A stretch of 64,000 bases of DNA, from NCBI RefSeq assembly GCF_014218705.1, contig NZ_JABBJF010000001.1, positions 310,001 through 374,000 on the forward strand, given 5' to 3'. A model generated the notes under the pieces. It searched no databases. It was given only the letters and a program-made list of their open reading frames with translations, and had not been told where the DNA came from. The translations under genes and the position numbers were made by a program. The first letter of the stretch is position 1, and each line of letters starts with the position of its first letter. The stretch is from Kluyvera sichuanensis (GTDB taxonomy: Bacteria; Pseudomonadota; Gammaproteobacteria; Enterobacterales; Enterobacteriaceae). Below, in pieces: positions 30,832 through 40,079 of this stretch.

Positions 30832-30916
30832 GGTTCCCGGCGGCGCTTCGCTTGGCCGGGCTACGTTTGTTCACGACATCCGGTAGCCCGGCCGAGCAAC
30901 GCGACGCCGGGAACGG
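30832..30916. repeat. BIME between ydcY and ydcZ
   Basis: Two inverted REP units: TTCCCGGCGGCGCTTCGCTT with GGCCGGGCTACG, then GGTAGCCCGGCCGAGCAACG with CGACGCCGGGAAC. It fills the gap between convergent genes. Confidence 0.8.
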
Positions 30917-30923
30917 CTCCGCA

Positions 30924-31373
30924 TCAAAACTGACGTTTCGCCACCAGCCACGCACCGATAATCAACATCACCGCACCGCAAACCGGCCCAACCAGCGCCC
31001 GCCAGGGCACGCCGTGACTTCTCACCACGTCCATCACCAGCCCACCGATAAGCTGACTGGCGACCAGCACCGCAATGGTCGTCGCTGCCCCCACGTACTG
31101 ATAGCCGCTGATGCTGGCAAACACAAAGAACGACCCGAGCAGGCCGGGGATCAGCGTCCACCATTTGATGGTCGCCACCAGCTCGCTCACGCCCGCAAGC
31201 CCGTGTTTAATCAGCAAAATGCTGACAAACAACACGATCCCCACCAGCGAGTTCAGCAGCATCGCCACCAGAATGGTGGAGGCTGACTGGGTTATGCGCA
31301 CCATCAGCGTGTTCTGAATAACCAGACCGATGCCGGCGGCTATCAGGAACGTCAGCGTGAGGGATTGATTCAT
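30924..31373 (-). CDS. ydcZ: YdcZ, small DMT-superfamily membrane protein
   Basis: The 149-residue protein consists of about five hydrophobic helices and belongs to the DMT superfamily (DUF606/YdcZ type), whose short members pair to form transporters. It matches the position of E. coli ydcZ next to mnaT. Its start overlaps the end of mnaT by four bases, so the two genes are coupled. A role in export or uptake of a small amino-acid-like compound is only inferred. Confidence 0.86.
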   Translation of the reverse strand: MNQSLTLTFLIAAGIGLVIQNTLMVRITQSASTILVAMLLNSLVGIVLFVSILLIKHGLAGVSELVATIKWWTLIPGLLGSFFVFASISGYQYVGAATTIAVLVASQLIGGLVMDVVRSHGVPWRALVGPVCGAVMLIIGAWLVAKRQF

Positions 31374-31888
31374 GCCTGTCCGTCCGGATTGCGACGGTTA
31401 TCAAGCTGTAGCTGCATAAAGGTGAGATCCAGCCAGCGTCCAAACTTGGTGCCAACCTGCGGCATCTGCCCGGTAGTGACAAAACCGTGCTTCTCGTGCA
31501 GATGCAGCGACGCGTGGTTCTGTGCTTCAATACCGGCCACCATTACGTGCTTACCACGACGACGGGCCTCTTCAATCAGCGCACCGAGAAGGATATTGCC
31601 GAGCCCTTTGCCCTGATGTTCCGGATGGACGTAGACCGAGTGCTCGACGGTGTGGCGGAAACCATCAAAGTTGCGCCAGTCACCGTAGGAGGCGTAGCCG
31701 GTCACGGTACCGTTTTCTTCGCTCACCAGCACCGGAAAATGCCCCAACTGGCGCGCTTCAAACCACGCGATACGGTTGTCGGTATCGACAGTTTTGTCAT
31801 TCCAGATAGCGGCGGTGTGGACCACAGCATGGTTGTAGATTGCCGCAATGGCGGCGCAGTCTTCTTTTGTCGCAAAACGAATAGGCAT
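31370..31888 (-). CDS. mnaT: L-amino acid N-acyltransferase MnaT
   Basis: The 172-residue GNAT acetyltransferase has the acetyl-CoA motif HPEHQGKGLGNILL (about 88-101) and the family ends NHASLHLHEKHGFVTTG. E. coli MnaT (YncA) acetylates methionine and toxic analogues such as methionine sulfoximine. It is first in a mnaT-ydcZ pair and is divergent from an XRE-cupin regulator only 40 bases away, which suggests regulation by that protein. In E. coli mnaT lies in the same neighbourhood, without this regulator as far as I recall. Confidence 0.88.
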   Translation of the reverse strand: MPIRFATKEDCAAIAAIYNHAVVHTAAIWNDKTVDTDNRIAWFEARQLGHFPVLVSEENGTVTGYASYGDWRNFDGFRHTVEHSVYVHPEHQGKGLGNILLGALIEEARRRGKHVMVAGIEAQNHASLHLHEKHGFVTTGQMPQVGTKFGRWLDLTFMQLQLDNRRNPDGQA

Positions 31889-31928
31889 GGAGTTGCACCC
31901 TGAGTGTTGTTCACTATATTATTACGAT

Positions 31929-32501
31929 ATGAATACTATTGAAGACAACTTAAATCAACGGATCGGTGCAAGAATTCGCATTGAGCGTGAGTCGCGCGGC
32001 TGGTCGCTGAGCGATCTGGCCGAACGTGCGGGCGTCTCCCGGGCGATGATCCACAAAATTGAACGTGGCGAAAGCAGCCCGACGGCGGCACTGCTGGCGC
32101 GGCTTTCTGGTGCCTTTGGTATCAGCATGTCGACGCTGATCGCCCGTGCGGAGATGCAGGAAGGTAAACTGCTGCGCTTTGCTGACCAGCCGGTCTGGCA
32201 CGACCCGCAGACTCACTACCTGCGTCGGCACGTTTCGCCGCGGGGTGAACTGCCGGTCGATCTGGTACAAATTGAACTGCCAACAGGCAGCGACATTCCG
32301 ATGCCAGCCTCGGCCTATGCGATGGCGCGCCAACTGCTATGGGTACAGGACGGTGAACTGCTGTTTATGGAAGGTGACACCGCGCACCGTATGCAAACCG
32401 GCGACTGTCTCGAACTCGGGCCACCGAACGATTGCCGCTTTATTAACGACAGCGGCAAATCCTGTACTTATCTGGTGGTCAGGCTCAACGTGCCGCTCTA
32501 A
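31929..32501 (+). CDS. XRE-cupin transcriptional regulator
   Basis: The 190 residues hold an N-terminal XRE helix-turn-helix (SLSDLAERAGVSRAMIHKIERGESSPT, about 26-52) and a C-terminal cupin (about 115-185), the layout of regulators such as PuuR or SutR. The cupin probably senses a small amino-acid or sulfur compound. ATG 31929 is chosen because it gives the usual family start (TIEDNLNQRIGARIRIERESRG). It shares a 40-base promoter region with mnaT and is likely its local repressor. Confidence 0.85.
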   Translation: MNTIEDNLNQRIGARIRIERESRGWSLSDLAERAGVSRAMIHKIERGESSPTAALLARLSGAFGISMSTLIARAEMQEGKLLRFADQPVWHDPQTHYLRRHVSPRGELPVDLVQIELPTGSDIPMPASAYAMARQLLWVQDGELLFMEGDTAHRMQTGDCLELGPPNDCRFINDSGKSCTYLVVRLNVPL

Positions 32502-32672
32502 TCCAGGCCGGGAGCGGCCTGAGCGGGGTGTTTGGCGATGATTCATCTTCTATTAATTATGCTGAAAACTACTTCGAAAAAAATATATATCGTATTTCCT
32601 GCGCAAAAAATAAAACGCCAGCTATTAATTATAAATAGTCTGGGTAAATAAAAGCGCGGAGTTATAATAAAT

Positions 32673-33332
32673 ATGCTGGATTTTGCTAAAGCACAACGTA
32701 TCAGTTTGACGCAGCAAATTGAGAATAATATCAAGAATGCGCTGGTTGTCGGCGCGTTAAAACCTGGCGCACGGCTCGTCACGCGTGAAATTGCCGTGAA
32801 CCAGGGGATCAGTATTACGCCGGTGCGAGAAGCGCTGCTGCGACTGGTCTCCTCAGGCGCGCTGCAGGCGGCGCCTGCACAGGCCTTTATGGTGCCGGTG
32901 CTGACTAATTCAGGCTATCTTGAAATTAATCAGATTCGTAAAAACCTCGAAGGAATGGCGACTGCCGCTGCGGCAATCAATATAACCACAGAAAGAATGG
33001 GTGAATTAAACCGCCTCTCTGACGCTTTCCATGAGGCTAAAGCAGCAGGGGATGTTACCCTCATGCTGCAAACCAATTATCAATTTCGCTTTAAGATTTA
33101 CGACTATGCGGAAATGCCAACATTGGTGACGATGATTGAACAATTATGGGTGCGAGCGGGGCCGAGTCTTCATTATTTATATTTAAATTCAGTAGAACCG
33201 TTTCAGCATCAAAATGTGTATGCATCATTACTGAATGCGCTGGAAAAAAGAGACTCCTCGGCGAGTTATTCGGCGATATCACAAATTATTGATGAATCAA
33301 CCTCCTTCTTAAAACAGCAGTATCGCCATTAA
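32673..33332 (+). CDS. GntR-family regulator, McbR-like
   Basis: The 219 residues form a FadR-subfamily GntR protein: winged helix with SITPVREALLRLVSSGAL near 47-64 and an all-helical ligand domain with IEQLWVRAGPSLHYLYLN. These stretches agree with E. coli McbR (YncC), a regulator of colanic acid and biofilm genes, but the remainder diverges clearly. The position before yncD matches mcbR in E. coli, so it is probably the ortholog or a fast-diverging version of it. Codon use is AT-richer than that of its neighbours. Confidence 0.75.
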   Translation: MLDFAKAQRISLTQQIENNIKNALVVGALKPGARLVTREIAVNQGISITPVREALLRLVSSGALQAAPAQAFMVPVLTNSGYLEINQIRKNLEGMATAAAAINITTERMGELNRLSDAFHEAKAAGDVTLMLQTNYQFRFKIYDYAEMPTLVTMIEQLWVRAGPSLHYLYLNSVEPFQHQNVYASLLNALEKRDSSASYSAISQIIDESTSFLKQQYRH

Positions 33333-33382
33333 CGTCCTTTCTGAAAATACGTTTCCGGGGTGTCCCGGAAACGTTTCGCTTA

Positions 33383-35494
33383 TTACTCAAAACGCCATGC
33401 GACATTCACCCCGACGCCGTAATTACGGCCCGGAGCCGGTTCGTAGTAGCGTTTGTTGGTTTCATTAACGATAACCGAGCCAACATACTCGCGATCGAAC
33501 AGGTTATCCACGCGCCCGAAAACGTCCAGCGTCCAGTTATTGAGATTGAACTTGTAGCCGGTATTCAAGCCAACGACGGTCCATGACGGCGCGCGGGCAG
33601 TGTTGGCATCGTTCGCCATAATATCGCCCATGTAATGCACGTCGGCCCCCGCGTACCAACCGCTTTCTGGCTCATAGCCCAGCGAGGCGAAGCCCATATT
33701 GCGTGCGATGCCCGGAATACGGTTGCCGTTACAACTGCCGTCGCCACAGACGTCGGTGCGGTAGGTGGCGTTAAGCCAGGTCCACGCGGCTTTGGCGCGC
33801 CAGTTTTCGGCGAACTGCTGATCGATAGCCAGTTCGGCACCCTGACGACGGGTTTTACCGGCATTTTTATAGCTGGCACGGCTGTCGATGTTGCTATCGG
33901 TCACGATCTCATTGGTGGTATTGGTCTGGAACAGCGCGGCGCTAAGCAGGCCGTTGCCAATCCGCGTTTTGCTGCCGATCTCATAGGTCTCGTTGGTGGA
34001 GGGTTTGAGATCCAGATTCAGTCCGTTGGTCATGGTGGAACGGTAGGAGAGTTCGCTGATGGTGGGGGTTTCAAAGCCGCGACCCACGCTGGCATACACG
34101 TTCCATGCATCGGTAATCGCGTACTTTAACGATCCCGCAGGCAGCCATTCGTGGTAGCTGGTATCACCGCTGCTGTCGCCGTTTTTGGCGGTGACGTAGT
34201 GGTCGTTGGAGTCAAACCACACGGAGCTATAGCGTACGCCTGCATCCAGCGTCAGCTTCTCGGTGAGCTGCCACTGGGTTTGCAGGTACGGGTCGACGTT
34301 CCACATCAGGTTGCGCTCGTTACGGCGTAAATTACCTTTTTCGCCATACTCTGTTGTGGTGCCGTTCATGATGTAGTTTTCGTAGCCCCGGCGCTTCTCA
34401 TTCATGTTTTCGTAGTTCAAACCGGTGGTGAAGGTCACCGGGATAAACAGCTCGCCACGATGTGTCCAGCGGGTATCGATGCCCTGATAGTGGCGGTCGA
34501 GGTCGATTACGCCGCCGGAATGAGCCGGGTCCAGCTGTGCCACTGCGGGAATTGACTGATATTGCGTGGTCTGACGCTCTCCGGCGTACATCATCACGCT
34601 CAGGTCATCCTGCTCGCTGAGCTGGCGTTCATAACGCAGGCCCGCCTGAGTCTGCTTCACGGTTTTACGCGTGTTGTACTGATCGCCGCGCGGCGACTGC
34701 TGGCGGTCGGCTTCCATTTCGCTCTTGGTCAACCCGCCGGGATCGTTAGCGTTAATATCGACGGTATTAAACAGCAGCGTCAGCTTGCTGACATCGTTAA
34801 TTCGCACGCCGAGCTTAGCGTTGGCGAGATTCTTGCGCGCCGCGCTATGGTCGCGGTAGCCGTGAGTGGTGAATCGATTTGTTGACACCGTATAGTCAAC
34901 GTCACCCGCGTGGGTGCCGTCGCCCACCGCACCGCTGGCCTTCATACCGTAGTGCCAGGTGCCGTAGCTGCCGTAATAGCTGTTGGCTTCAACCGTGGTG
35001 GGTTGCTTCCCGGTCTGGGTGGTGACGTTAACCACGCCGCCGGAGGCGTTGCCGTAGAGGGCGGAGAAGGGGCCACGCAGCACATCAACGTGATCCACAC
35101 TACCGATATCAATATTCGAGGTTTGCCCCTGGCCGTCGGGCATGGTGGCCGGAATACCGTCAACATACAGACGAATACCGCGCACGCCAAAGGTCGAGCG
35201 GGAGCCAAAACCGCGAATAGAGAGCTGGAGATCCTGCGCGTAGTTCTGGCGGTTTTGCACCTGTAAGCCCGGCACGGCGCCCAGCGATTCAGAAAGGTTA
35301 ACCTGCGGCGCGGCGTGACGTATATCTTCGCCATCGACCACGCTCACGGCGGCGGGGGTATCCAGTTCGGAGACCGCCTGCGGTGCGGCGGTAACGATTA
35401 ACGTTTGTTCATCATTGGCCCAGGAAAAAGGAGAAAAAACAAGCGGCAACAGCAGCGCTGGCAGCGTTACTGAGCGTACGGTGATGATTTTCAT
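33383..35494 (-). CDS. yncD: TonB-dependent outer-membrane receptor YncD
   Basis: The 703 residues have a Sec signal (ending FSWA), a TonB box (QTLIVTAAP near 30-38), a plug domain with the LRGPFSALYGNASGGVVNV motif near 136-154, and a 22-strand type barrel ending YGVGVNVAWRF. E. coli YncD is of similar size; its ligand is not firmly known, although iron chelates have been proposed. Divergent from yncE, with 257 bases between. Confidence 0.9.
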   Translation of the reverse strand: MKIITVRSVTLPALLLPLVFSPFSWANDEQTLIVTAAPQAVSELDTPAAVSVVDGEDIRHAAPQVNLSESLGAVPGLQVQNRQNYAQDLQLSIRGFGSRSTFGVRGIRLYVDGIPATMPDGQGQTSNIDIGSVDHVDVLRGPFSALYGNASGGVVNVTTQTGKQPTTVEANSYYGSYGTWHYGMKASGAVGDGTHAGDVDYTVSTNRFTTHGYRDHSAARKNLANAKLGVRINDVSKLTLLFNTVDINANDPGGLTKSEMEADRQQSPRGDQYNTRKTVKQTQAGLRYERQLSEQDDLSVMMYAGERQTTQYQSIPAVAQLDPAHSGGVIDLDRHYQGIDTRWTHRGELFIPVTFTTGLNYENMNEKRRGYENYIMNGTTTEYGEKGNLRRNERNLMWNVDPYLQTQWQLTEKLTLDAGVRYSSVWFDSNDHYVTAKNGDSSGDTSYHEWLPAGSLKYAITDAWNVYASVGRGFETPTISELSYRSTMTNGLNLDLKPSTNETYEIGSKTRIGNGLLSAALFQTNTTNEIVTDSNIDSRASYKNAGKTRRQGAELAIDQQFAENWRAKAAWTWLNATYRTDVCGDGSCNGNRIPGIARNMGFASLGYEPESGWYAGADVHYMGDIMANDANTARAPSWTVVGLNTGYKFNLNNWTLDVFGRVDNLFDREYVGSVIVNETNKRYYEPAPGRNYGVGVNVAWRFE

Positions 35495-35751
35495 GAAAAA
35501 CTCGCAAAATGTACCAAATGGAACAGACCCGAATAGGTTAATACTTTTGTAAATATATTGAAAACTTTAGCAGCATAAATCGTTAATTTCAGGTGATGAA
35601 ATAGCAACTATTTGGTTGCTGAGCGTAATAAAAGCTCCACATTACATAAATTAATGATTACTATTCGCATCTACAAAACGTAGCGCTACGACGCTACGGA
35701 GCCAGAAGCGATGTGCAGCAGAAATAACTACGTTCATCAAAGGGAGTCGTC
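35495..35751. promoter_or_regulatory. yncD-yncE divergent promoter region
   Basis: AT-rich region of 257 bases. TTAATGATTACTATTCGC (35651-35668) has some resemblance to a Fur box, but fewer than two thirds of positions agree in my reading. It probably contains the control sites for iron or two-component regulation reported for yncE in E. coli. Confidence 0.35.
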
Positions 35752-36816
35752 ATGCCATTACGTCAATTGTCCGCGCCGCGTCTGCGCCGTTCTCTGTTAC
35801 TGAGTGCTTTCCTGCTGGCGGGGAGCTTTAGCGCGCATGCTGCAGATGAAATGCTGCGTAAAGCGGTCGGGAAAGGGGCATATGAAATGGCCTACAGCCA
35901 GCAGGAAAATGCGCTGTGGCTGGCCACCTCACAAAGCCGCAAAACCGATAAGGGCGGTATTGTTTATCGTCTCGACCCGGTTACTCTGGAAGTGACGCAG
36001 GTTATCCATAACGATCTCAAACCGTTTGGTGCGACGCTGAATAACCAGACTCAGACCCTGTGGTTTGGTAATACCATCAACGGTGCCGTGACCGCAATTG
36101 ACGCTAAAACAGGCGACGTGAAAGGCCGCCTGGTGCTGGATGGCCGTGAGCGCAGCGAAACGGTTAAGCCACTGCAGCCGCGTGAACTGGCGGTGGATGA
36201 GAAAACCAATACCGTCTATATCACCGGCATTGGCAAAGACGGAAGCTCCGTTTGGGTTGTCGACGGCGACAAGCTGACGCTGAAAACCACCATCACCGGT
36301 ACTGGCACGTTCGGCACAGGCCTGGCGGTCGATGCTGATAAACAGCGCCTGTACGTGACCAACGGTGACGGCGAACTGGTCACCATCGATACCGCGAGCA
36401 ACAAAATTCTGACCCGTCAGAAACTGCAGGACGATGGCAAAGAGCACTTCTATATCAACATCAGCCTGGATAAAGCCGGTCAGCGTGCCTTTATCACCGA
36501 CTCCAAACAGCCGGAACTGCTGGTGGTAAACCTGAAAGATGGCAAAGTGCTGTCGAAGGTCGATACCCAGGAAGGGCTGGCAGTGCTGTTTAACCCGGTT
36601 CGTAACGAAGTCTACGTGACCCAGCGTAAAGCGGGCACCGTGACGGTGATTGATGCGAAAGATTATAAAGTCACCAAAACCATCAAAACCCCAACCTTCC
36701 CAAATAGCCTGATGCTCTCCGCTGATGGTAAAACGCTGTACGTTAGCGTGAAGCAGGAATCTACCCGTCAGAAAGAGGCCACCGCGCCTGATGATGTGAT
36801 TCGTATCGCGCTGTAA
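35752..36816 (+). CDS. yncE: YncE, periplasmic seven-bladed beta-propeller
   Basis: The 354-codon frame gives a protein of the size of E. coli YncE (353). A Sec signal ends at SFSAHA, and the mature part has repeated YVTN-type blades (VYITGIG, LYVTNGDG, VYVTQRK, LYVSVKQ). E. coli YncE is a periplasmic beta-propeller that binds DNA in vitro; its physiological role is open. ATG 35752 follows AAAGGGAG. A hairpin without T-run (CCGGGAGGTC...GACCTCCCGG, 36827-36848) lies after the stop. Confidence 0.92.
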   Translation: MPLRQLSAPRLRRSLLLSAFLLAGSFSAHAADEMLRKAVGKGAYEMAYSQQENALWLATSQSRKTDKGGIVYRLDPVTLEVTQVIHNDLKPFGATLNNQTQTLWFGNTINGAVTAIDAKTGDVKGRLVLDGRERSETVKPLQPRELAVDEKTNTVYITGIGKDGSSVWVVDGDKLTLKTTITGTGTFGTGLAVDADKQRLYVTNGDGELVTIDTASNKILTRQKLQDDGKEHFYINISLDKAGQRAFITDSKQPELLVVNLKDGKVLSKVDTQEGLAVLFNPVRNEVYVTQRKAGTVTVIDAKDYKVTKTIKTPTFPNSLMLSADGKTLYVSVKQESTRQKEATAPDDVIRIAL

Positions 36817-36960
36817 GCGACACGCCGGGAGGTCAGCCGACCTCCCGGAAATCATCACGTTATCTTCTGTTACATCCCGTCGATACCCCGTTTCTCTGTA
36901 TCAGGCATACAATACGCCGACTTAACCCTGCCGCTGGCGGGGACAATGAACGGAGAGAAG

Positions 36961-37182
36961 ATGAAAAAGCCTTTATATTTCCTGTGCGCAGGGGCAATGC
37001 TGCTGGCGCTGACGGGCTGTACCACTAATTACGTGATGACCACCAAAAGCGGCCAGACGATTGTCACGCAGGGAAAACCGCAGCTCGATAAAGAGACCGG
37101 CATGACCAGCTACACCGATCAGGACGGCAACGCACGTGAAATTAACAGCAGCGATGTGTCACAGTTGGTGGAAGATAATTGA
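36961..37182 (+). CDS. Small lipoprotein of the YgdI/YgdR family
   Basis: The 73-residue precursor has the lipobox ALTGC (C20), and the mature part is the short SH3-like module YVMTTKSGQTIVTQGKP...YTDQDGNAREINSSDVSQL seen in YgdI/YgdR-type (DUF903) lipoproteins. It should be anchored to a membrane facing the periplasm. Function unknown. ATG 36961 follows GAGAAG; an earlier in-frame start at 36946 adds five residues before the signal and is less likely. Confidence 0.87.
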   Translation: MKKPLYFLCAGAMLLALTGCTTNYVMTTKSGQTIVTQGKPQLDKETGMTSYTDQDGNAREINSSDVSQLVEDN

Positions 37183-37194
37183 TCTGATTTTCGT

Positions 37195-38103
37195 TTAGCG
37201 ACCACGCTTGCGGTATTCGCCCGGCGAAACACCGAACCGCTGCTTGAAGGCGGTGGAGAAGTGGCTGTGGTCGCTGAACCCCCAGCGATAGCCGATTCCG
37301 GCCAGCTTTTCGTCGTCTGGCGCGCTCTGTAGCGCCTTCGCGCAGAGATCCAGACGGCGGTTTTTGATGTACTGCGCCACCACCAGGCCCTTATCGGCAA
37401 ACAGCCGGTACAGGCTTCTTACCGACATGCCGGTTTCATCGGCAAGCCACTCCGGGCGCAGATGCTCTTCCTGAATGGCATCGTCAATCAGCGCCATAAT
37501 CTTCTGAAACTGCTTTTCGCGCCGGGACGGGGCAACCTCCTGCTGATACAGCATCGGGCGCAGCAGGCACACCATGGCATCCAGCGCCGCTTCGCTCTCG
37601 CTTGCGGAAAGCTGGGGGCTGCTCATGCTCTCATGCAGCAGACGCTGGCTAAGCTGGACCATCGGCAGAGATTTATCAAGACGGGTGGCGACGCTTATTC
37701 CGCTGCCGCGGAGCTGGCTTTCCAACAGCTGGCGGGGCAGTAACAGCGAGACCTGACGAGAGGTTTGCTGCCAGAGAATCGAGCAGGGGCGTGAGGCATC
37801 GATCAGCGTCATATCGCCGGTTTCCAGCCGTACCTGACGATCGTCCTGCTCAATATTGGCCTGACCGGCAAGCTGAAACACGGTGTAGAACCAGGCATCG
37901 TTACCGCTGCGGATCTCCTGGCGGGTGCGGAACAGATTGACGTTGCGAGTGGTCACGGTGCTGAGCTTGAGGCTGCCCGCATAGCTGGTGTCTATCTCAC
38001 CATGAAAGTCGCCATCCAACGGCCGCGCGGCGAAATGGCCGCACACCTGATTGATTTTCGCCAGCCACGCCTGATATGTCTCACCGCCATTTACCGCTGC
38101 CAT
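37195..38103 (-). CDS. feaR: AraC-family activator FeaR
   Basis: The 302 residues are one longer than E. coli FeaR and align throughout: LKLSTVTTRNVNLFRT and NDAWFYTVFQLAGQA in the sensor half and an AraC DNA-binding domain ending GFSDHSHFSTAFKQRFGVSPGEYRKRGR. FeaR activates aromatic amine breakdown genes tynA and feaB when tyramine, phenylethylamine or dopamine are used. ATG 38103 is preferred to a TTG at 38118. It is divergent from feaB, with two FeaR-like half-sites between. tynA is absent from the window. Confidence 0.92.
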   Translation of the reverse strand: MAAVNGGETYQAWLAKINQVCGHFAARPLDGDFHGEIDTSYAGSLKLSTVTTRNVNLFRTRQEIRSGNDAWFYTVFQLAGQANIEQDDRQVRLETGDMTLIDASRPCSILWQQTSRQVSLLLPRQLLESQLRGSGISVATRLDKSLPMVQLSQRLLHESMSSPQLSASESEAALDAMVCLLRPMLYQQEVAPSRREKQFQKIMALIDDAIQEEHLRPEWLADETGMSVRSLYRLFADKGLVVAQYIKNRRLDLCAKALQSAPDDEKLAGIGYRWGFSDHSHFSTAFKQRFGVSPGEYRKRGR

Positions 38104-38239
38104 ACGCCATCTCTGCAATGAAAATGTTTTTGCATTGTTGCATTTATGTTGCCTTTAACAAGGGTTGGCAGGGGAATATATGAAAGAACTATTACCTGTT
38201 GCACATTTCTGCCAGAGCAATCTGTTTAATTGCGGTCTC

Positions 38240-38276
38240 TGTCACAGCCGCACAAGCGAATGTCACAGAGACAAAA
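38240..38276. promoter_or_regulatory. Probable FeaR binding half-sites before feaB
   Basis: TGTCACAG occurs at 38240-38247 and again at 38261-38268, 21 bases apart and thus on the same face of the helix. The second copy reads TGTCA-N8-AAA (38261-38276), the FeaR motif I recall from E. coli; the first reads TGTCA-N8-CAA. The pair ends about 60 bases before the feaB ATG, a normal place for an AraC-type activator. Part of the same DNA forms an inverted repeat (38235-38245 with 38262-38272). Confidence 0.65.
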
Positions 38277-38336
38277 GCGCGATCTCCAGACCCGCCGTAG
38301 ACTGAAATGACTAACCGCGAAGAATAAGGAGACGAT

Positions 38337-39836
38337 ATGTCCTCATCACAGGTAGCACTGCTCCCGAGCGTGCAGCAGTTTTTAGACCGTCAGCATGGCC
38401 TGTTTATTGATGGCGCGCAGCAGGCGGCGCAGAGTGAAAAACGTCTCACCGTCTGGGACCCGGCGACGGGCAAGGCGATTGCCTCTACCGCGGACGCCAA
38501 CGCGGCTGACGTCGACCGTGCGGTGATGTCCGCATGGCGCGCGTTTGTCTCCCGCAGCTGGGCCGGGCGTACGCCTGCCGAGCGCGAACGTATTCTGCTG
38601 CGCTTTGCTGACCTCGTTGAGCAGAACGGCGAAGAACTGGCTCAGCTGGAAACGCTGGAGCAGGGTAAATCAATCAACATTTCCCGTGCCTTCGAAGTGG
38701 GCTGCACCCTGAACTGGATGCGCTATACCGCCGGGCTGACCACTAAAATCAGTGGCCGCACGCTGGATGTCTCCATTCCGTTCCCGCAGGGCGCGCGCTA
38801 TCAGGCATGGACCAAAAAAGAGCCGGTCGGCGTTGTCGCGGGTATCGTACCGTGGAACTTCCCGCTGATGATCGGTATGTGGAAGGTGATGCCAGCGCTG
38901 GCGTCGGGCTGTTCTATCGTCATCAAACCGTCGGAAACCACGCCGCTGACGCTGCTGCGCGTGGCTGAATTAGCCATCGAAGCGGGCGTACCGGAAGGCG
39001 TATTCAACGTGGTGACCGGCAGCGGCGCCGAGTGCGGCGCGGCATTAACCTCACACCCACACGTGGCAAAAGTGAGCTTCACCGGCTCCACCGCGACCGG
39101 TAAACAGATCGCCCGCGTGGCCGCCGACAGACTTACCCGCGTGACGCTGGAGCTGGGCGGTAAAAACCCGGCTATCGTGCTGAAAGACGCCGACCCGGCC
39201 TGGGTTATCGAAGGGCTGATGACCGGCAGCTTCCTCAACCAGGGGCAAGTGTGCGCGGCCAGTTCACGTATCTATATTGAAGCGCCGCTGTTCGACACGC
39301 TGGTCAGCGGCTTCGAGCAGGCGGTGAAATCGCTGCAGGTAGGACCAGGGATGCTGGAGACCACCCAGATCAACCCGGTGGTTTCCCAGGCGCACTGCGC
39401 CAAAGTAGCCGCTTATCTGGATGACGCCCGTAAGCAGAACGCTGAGCTGATTACCGGCAACGTTGGCCCAGATGCGCAGGGCTTCTACATTCCGCCAACG
39501 CTGGTTATCAACCCGGACGCTAACCTGCGCTTAACCCGTGAAGAGGTGTTTGGCCCGGTGGTGAACCTGGTGCGCGTCGCCGACGGCGAAGAGGCGCTGC
39601 GCCTCGCCAACGACAGCGACTTCGGCCTGACCGCCAGTGTCTGGACTCGTGACCTGACGCAAGCGCTGAACTACACCGACCGCCTGCAGGCCGGTACGGT
39701 ATGGGTCAACAGCCATACGCTGATTGATGCCAACCTGCCGTTCGGCGGCATGAAGCAGTCGGGCACCGGGCGTGATTTCGGGCCGGACTGGTTGAATGAC
39801 TGGTGTGAAACGAAGTCAGTCTGCGTACGCTATTAA
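38337..39836 (+). CDS. feaB: Phenylacetaldehyde dehydrogenase FeaB
   Basis: FeaB oxidises phenylacetaldehyde to phenylacetate with NAD after oxidation of phenylethylamine. The 499 residues equal E. coli FeaB. E272 in [11 protein letters not shown] and the catalytic C306 in [10 protein letters not shown] are present, as is the PWNFP region. It starts after AAGGAGACGAT. Under FeaR control by position. The amine oxidase that makes its substrate is not encoded nearby. Confidence 0.93.
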   Translation: MSSSQVALLPSVQQFLDRQHGLFIDGAQQAAQSEKRLTVWDPATGKAIASTADANAADVDRAVMSAWRAFVSRSWAGRTPAERERILLRFADLVEQNGEELAQLETLEQGKSINISRAFEVGCTLNWMRYTAGLTTKISGRTLDVSIPFPQGARYQAWTKKEPVGVVAGIVPWNFPLMIGMWKVMPALASGCSIVIKPSETTPLTLLRVAELAIEAGVPEGVFNVVTGSGAECGAALTSHPHVAKVSFTGSTATGKQIARVAADRLTRVTLELGGKNPAIVLKDADPAWVIEGLMTGSFLNQGQVCAASSRIYIEAPLFDTLVSGFEQAVKSLQVGPGMLETTQINPVVSQAHCAKVAAYLDDARKQNAELITGNVGPDAQGFYIPPTLVINPDANLRLTREEVFGPVVNLVRVADGEEALRLANDSDFGLTASVWTRDLTQALNYTDRLQAGTVWVNSHTLIDANLPFGGMKQSGTGRDFGPDWLNDWCETKSVCVRY

Positions 39837-39850
39837 TCTGCCCAACCGTT

Positions 39851-39886
39851 CCCTCTCCCCCGTGGGGAGAGGGATAGGGTGAGGGG
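39851..39886. repeat. CCCTCTCCCC hairpin repeat after feaB
   Basis: CCCTCTCCCC (39851-39860) and GGGGAGAGGG (39864-39873) make a perfect 10-bp stem with a 3-base loop, followed by ATAGGGTGAGGGGG. This is a common intergenic repeat type in enterobacteria and may also end feaB transcription. Confidence 0.65.
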
Positions 39887-39938
39887 GCAAGCACATAGAC
39901 AAAAAACTGCACCGCCAATCAAAAACTATCTACCACAG

Positions 39939-39977
39939 CGCCAACCCCGGCGTCGCTACGCTCGGCCAGGCTACAAA
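39939..39977. repeat. REP element
   Basis: CGCCAACCCCGGCGTCGCTA followed by CGCTCGGCCAGGCTACAAA, the same unit as at 40645. Confidence 0.65.
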
Positions 39978-40079
39978 TACAGACGTTATCTTTCTTAAAT
40001 CAGTAGCTATTATCCACACATGTTCGATAAATTGCTGCTGAGCAGTTTCTTAACCATTAACGACTGAGCAGGGCTTGTA

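Noticed and set aside
35651-35668. Fur box before yncE
   Set aside because: Only partial agreement with the 19-base consensus; not strong enough to call.
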